DNA of 7,570 nt from contig CAMJAZ010000064.1 of assembly GCA_946403735.1 (NCBI GenBank), forward strand, positions 1-7,570. Reading direction: 5' to 3'. Source of the stretch: an uncultured Selenomonadales bacterium. GTDB taxonomy: Bacteria > Bacillota > Negativicutes > Selenomonadales > Selenomonadaceae. Positions 5,426 through 7,570 of this stretch are shown here, one piece after another; the stretch's first letter is position 1, and every line of letters begins with the position of its first letter. The notes under the pieces are model-generated. The model was not told where the DNA came from. It worked only from the letters and a program-made list of their open reading frames with translations, and made no database searches. Position numbers and translations under genes: made by a program.

Positions 5426-7431
5426 TTAGCAATTAAATTATCGAAGTCTGTTTCACTCAAAATTTTTATGCCAAGTTCGTTAGCTTTCGTCAACTTTGAG
5501 CCAGAATCTTCACCGCTAATAACGTAGTCAGTTTTCTTCGAGACGCTACCTTTTACAATGCCGCCGCGTTCCTCAATCAACTTTGTGGCGTCGTCGCGGG
5601 TGTATTTTGAAAGCTTGCCAGTAAGTACAAAAATTTTTCCGCTAATTTCGGAATTACTTTCAACTTTCGGCGCGTCCGACTCCATTTTCAAGCCCAAATT
5701 TTTCAACTCCTCAATAAGTTTGACGTTAGCCGCGTCGCTGAAAAATTCTACAATGTGTTGAGCCGTCACGTCGCCAATATCATTAACCGCCTTTAAATCG
5801 TCAACCGTCGCTTGGCTAAGCTGTACAAGTCCGCCGAAATGTTGAATTAAATCTCTAGCCGCCGCAGTCCCTACGCCGAAAATGCCCAATCCTGTTAAAA
5901 GTTTCGCAGGATTATTTTTTTTGCTTTCTTCAATCGCCGTCAAAATTTTATCTGTATTCTTTTCACGTCCAAAAATTTTTTGTTCAATTAAATCTGCGCG
6001 GCGTTCACAAAGTTTGTAAATGTCAGCAATGTCACGTACAAAGCCCGACTCAATCAATTTCGGTATCGAAGTTTCGCCTAAGCCTTTAATATCCATTGCA
6101 TTCCGACTGCAAAAATTTAACAGATGATTTTCTAACTGCGCGGGGCAATTTGGATTCACGCAACGATAATCAGCCATATTTTCTTCACGTTCAAGTTTAT
6201 GACCGCAAACTGGACAATCGGCAGGAATTTTAAACGGTACAGAATTTGCAGGGCGCTTGTCAAGATTGACGCCGCTAATTTTAGGAATAATTTCACCGCT
6301 TTTAAAAACTTTTATCGTATCGCCGACGCGAATGTCTAAGCTGTCAATAAAATCTTGGTTATGCAAAGTCGCACGTTCAACTTTCGTCCCGTTCAAAATT
6401 ACTGGCTCAAAAATTGCGGTAGGAGTAACTCTTCCCGTACGACCGACGCTTAATTCAATTTTTTTCAAAACAGTTTCTTTTTCATCTGGCGGGTATTTGT
6501 ACGCGATAGCCCAACGCGGAACTTTGCTTGTTGCGCCGAGTTCTTCACGTTGCGAAAAATTATTTACCTTGACAACCGCACCGTCAATGCCATAATCTAA
6601 ATTTTCGCGATAGCCGCCAATTTTTTCAATCGCCGACCAAACTTCAGAAAAATTTTTGCAGACGGCGTAGTTGTGAATAATTTTAATGCCGTTGCGTTTC
6701 ATAAATTCATAGGCGTCAGTATGGCTAGACAAATTTAAACCGTCGACAGCTTGAAGGTTGAATACGAACATTGAAAGTTTACGTTCAGCAACAATTCGAC
6801 TATCAAGTTGACGCAAAGTTCCAGCCGCGCAGTTACGTGGATTCGCAAAAGTTTTTAAACCTAAATGTTCCTGCCGAGCGTTGACTTTTTCAAAATTTTG
6901 TTTCGTCATATAAACTTCACCGCGAATTTCCAAATATTTCGGCGTGTCAACAAGTTTTTGTATAGCGTCATCAATCACGCGAATATTTTCTGTAACGTCT
7001 TCGCCTTGCGTCACGCCGTCGCCGCGCGTTATCGCTTGAGTAAGTACGCCGTCATTGTAGCGAAGGGCAACCGATAAGCCGTCAATTTTTTCCTCTACGA
7101 CAAATTCAGCGTCCGGAAATTTTTTCAAAATATCTTCGATAAAATTTTCAACTTCATCACGTGAAAAAACATCTTGTAACGACAACATCGGGACTTTATG
7201 CGGGACAAGTTTACCAGCCGTGCGCCGTGCAGTTCCTCCGACAATTTGAGTTGGTGAAGTTGGCGTGATAAATTCAGGATACAAACTTTCAATTTCTTTC
7301 AGCCGATTCATCAATTTATCGTACTCAAAATCGGAAATTTCGGGCGCGTCGTCGTCATAATATTTTTTATTGTGGCGCTTAATTTCGCGCCGCAGTTTTA
7401 CAAGTTCGGCTTTTATATCTTCAATACCCAT
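5422..7431 (-). CDS. ligA: NAD+-dependent DNA ligase LigA
   Basis: Seals nicks between Okazaki fragments and in repair, using NAD+ as AMP donor; essential in most bacteria. At 669 residues it has the full family length. Domains in order: Ia (1-65) with the NMN-binding residues HNKKYYDDDAPEISDFEYD (20-38); adenylation domain with EKIDG, Lys115 being the AMP-linked lysine; EIRGEVYM (168-175); YGIDGAVVKVN (280-290); WAIAYKY with Lys312; OB fold (about 320-400); four-cysteine zinc finger (Cys406, 409, 424, 429); helix-hairpin-helix domain (about 435-585); and C-terminal BRCT (about 595-669, SGKIFVLTGKL to the end). The ATG at 7429-7431 has TGAGGA (complement of 7441-7446) at 9 nt. It is transcribed alone, convergent with the VWA gene. 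No terminator with a U-run follows its stop; the right-end hairpin of the tnpB relic begins 4 nt downstream. Confidence 0.98.
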   Translation of the reverse strand: MGIEDIKAELVKLRREIKRHNKKYYDDDAPEISDFEYDKLMNRLKEIESLYPEFITPTSPTQIVGGTARRTAGKLVPHKVPMLSLQDVFSRDEVENFIEDILKKFPDAEFVVEEKIDGLSVALRYNDGVLTQAITRGDGVTQGEDVTENIRVIDDAIQKLVDTPKYLEIRGEVYMTKQNFEKVNARQEHLGLKTFANPRNCAAGTLRQLDSRIVAERKLSMFVFNLQAVDGLNLSSHTDAYEFMKRNGIKIIHNYAVCKNFSEVWSAIEKIGGYRENLDYGIDGAVVKVNNFSQREELGATSKVPRWAIAYKYPPDEKETVLKKIELSVGRTGRVTPTAIFEPVILNGTKVERATLHNQDFIDSLDIRVGDTIKVFKSGEIIPKISGVNLDKRPANSVPFKIPADCPVCGHKLEREENMADYRCVNPNCPAQLENHLLNFCSRNAMDIKGLGETSIPKLIESGFVRDIADIYKLCERRADLIEQKIFGREKNTDKILTAIEESKKNNPAKLLTGLGIFGVGTAAARDLIQHFGGLVQLSQATVDDLKAVNDIGDVTAQHIVEFFSDAANVKLIEELKNLGLKMESDAPKVESNSEISGKIFVLTGKLSKYTRDDATKLIEERGGIVKGSVSKKTDYVISGEDSGSKLTKANELGIKILSETDFDNLIAN

Positions 7432-7466
7432 AAAATTATTTCCTCACTGATTTAAAAATTTTTTCA

Positions 7467-7475
7467 ATTATATCA
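7467..7475 (-). promoter_or_regulatory. Extended -10 promoter of ligA
   Basis: On the minus strand TGATATAAT (complement of 7467-7475) contains a consensus TATAAT with the extended TGn element. The T-rich sequence at the -35 distance is not a good match, as is usual for extended -10 promoters. Transcription would start near 7460, giving a leader of about 30 nt before the ligA ATG. Its place between an upstream terminator and ligA supports it. Confidence 0.6.
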
Positions 7476-7491
7476 TACGGCAAATGAAAAT

Positions 7492-7520
7492 AAAAAAACT
7501 TGCTGATATTTTTCAGCAAG
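7492..7520 (-). terminator. Rho-independent terminator of the gene to the right of the window
   Basis: CTTGCTGA (7499-7506) pairs perfectly with TCAGCAAG (7513-7520) around a 6-nt loop. On the minus strand the stem is followed at once by seven T (complement of 7492-7498), so it terminates transcripts entering from beyond the right edge. On the plus strand a T7 run lies 6 nt after the stem (7527-7533), so bidirectional action is possible. The remaining 7521-7570 is A+T-rich and shows no gene. Confidence 0.85.
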
Positions 7521-7570
7521 CCGATATTTTTTTAATAAATTACATTTTTTTGAAATTCGTTCCATTTATC

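Noticed and set aside
6257..6595. 112-codon open frame on the plus strand inside ligA, and similar antisense frames in the GH4 and GH13 genes
   Set aside because: They lie opposite strongly conserved coding sequence, lack ribosome binding sites and resemble no known family. They are frame shadows.

Overview
The window looks like chromosomal DNA of a low-to-moderate-GC, sugar-fermenting anaerobe of the Bacillota (Firmicutes). The support is strong AGGAGG-type ribosome binding sites, TTG and GTG starts, intrinsic terminators, an NAD-dependent ligase, and a phosphorylated-sugar (PTS-type) catabolic operon with an RpiR-family regulator like that of the Bacillus subtilis maltose glv locus. A gut or rumen Negativicute is possible, but the sequence alone does not settle this.

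Positions 1-4365 (+ strand) hold the 3' part of an alpha-glucoside operon. It contains a 5'-truncated GH4 6-phospho-alpha-glucosidase (MalH/GlvA type), a GH13 alpha-glucosidase, a Cof-type HAD phosphatase translationally coupled to the GH13 gene (ATTGA overlap), and an RpiR/GlvR-like regulator, closed by a clear terminator. PTS transporter genes would be expected upstream, outside the window. GH4 splits maltose-6'-phosphate directly. The HAD phosphatase plus the GH13 enzyme could form a second route (dephosphorylate, then hydrolyse), but this is a hypothesis. Between GH4 and GH13 there is an odd junction: a perfect Shine-Dalgarno, then a GC-rich terminator-like hairpin, then a U-run ending directly at the ATG.

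Positions 4366-5196 (+) hold a solitary gene for a von Willebrand factor A (VWA) domain protein with an intact metal-binding (MIDAS) motif, exported by a Sec signal peptide.

Positions 5197-5421 contain no intact gene. Read in one frame they look like the decayed C-terminal tail of an IS200/IS605-family TnpB (zinc-ribbon Cys-Gly, NAAKCIL, GDLVR, PPPF), with several stop codons. The tail ends in a CCCC/GGGG hairpin typical of the right end (and omega-RNA 3' end) of such elements. The remnant fills the whole gap between two convergent genes and stops at the ligA stop codon.

Positions 5422-7431 (- strand) hold a complete ligA, the NAD-dependent DNA ligase. It has its own extended -10 promoter and is separated by a minus-strand terminator from an unseen gene beyond the right edge.

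No tRNA, rRNA, CRISPR array or intact insertion sequence was seen. I found no convincing wholly new multi-gene system. The items most worth a second look are the hairpin-spaced ribosome binding site, the tnpB/omega-RNA relic, and the possible dual maltose-phosphate route.
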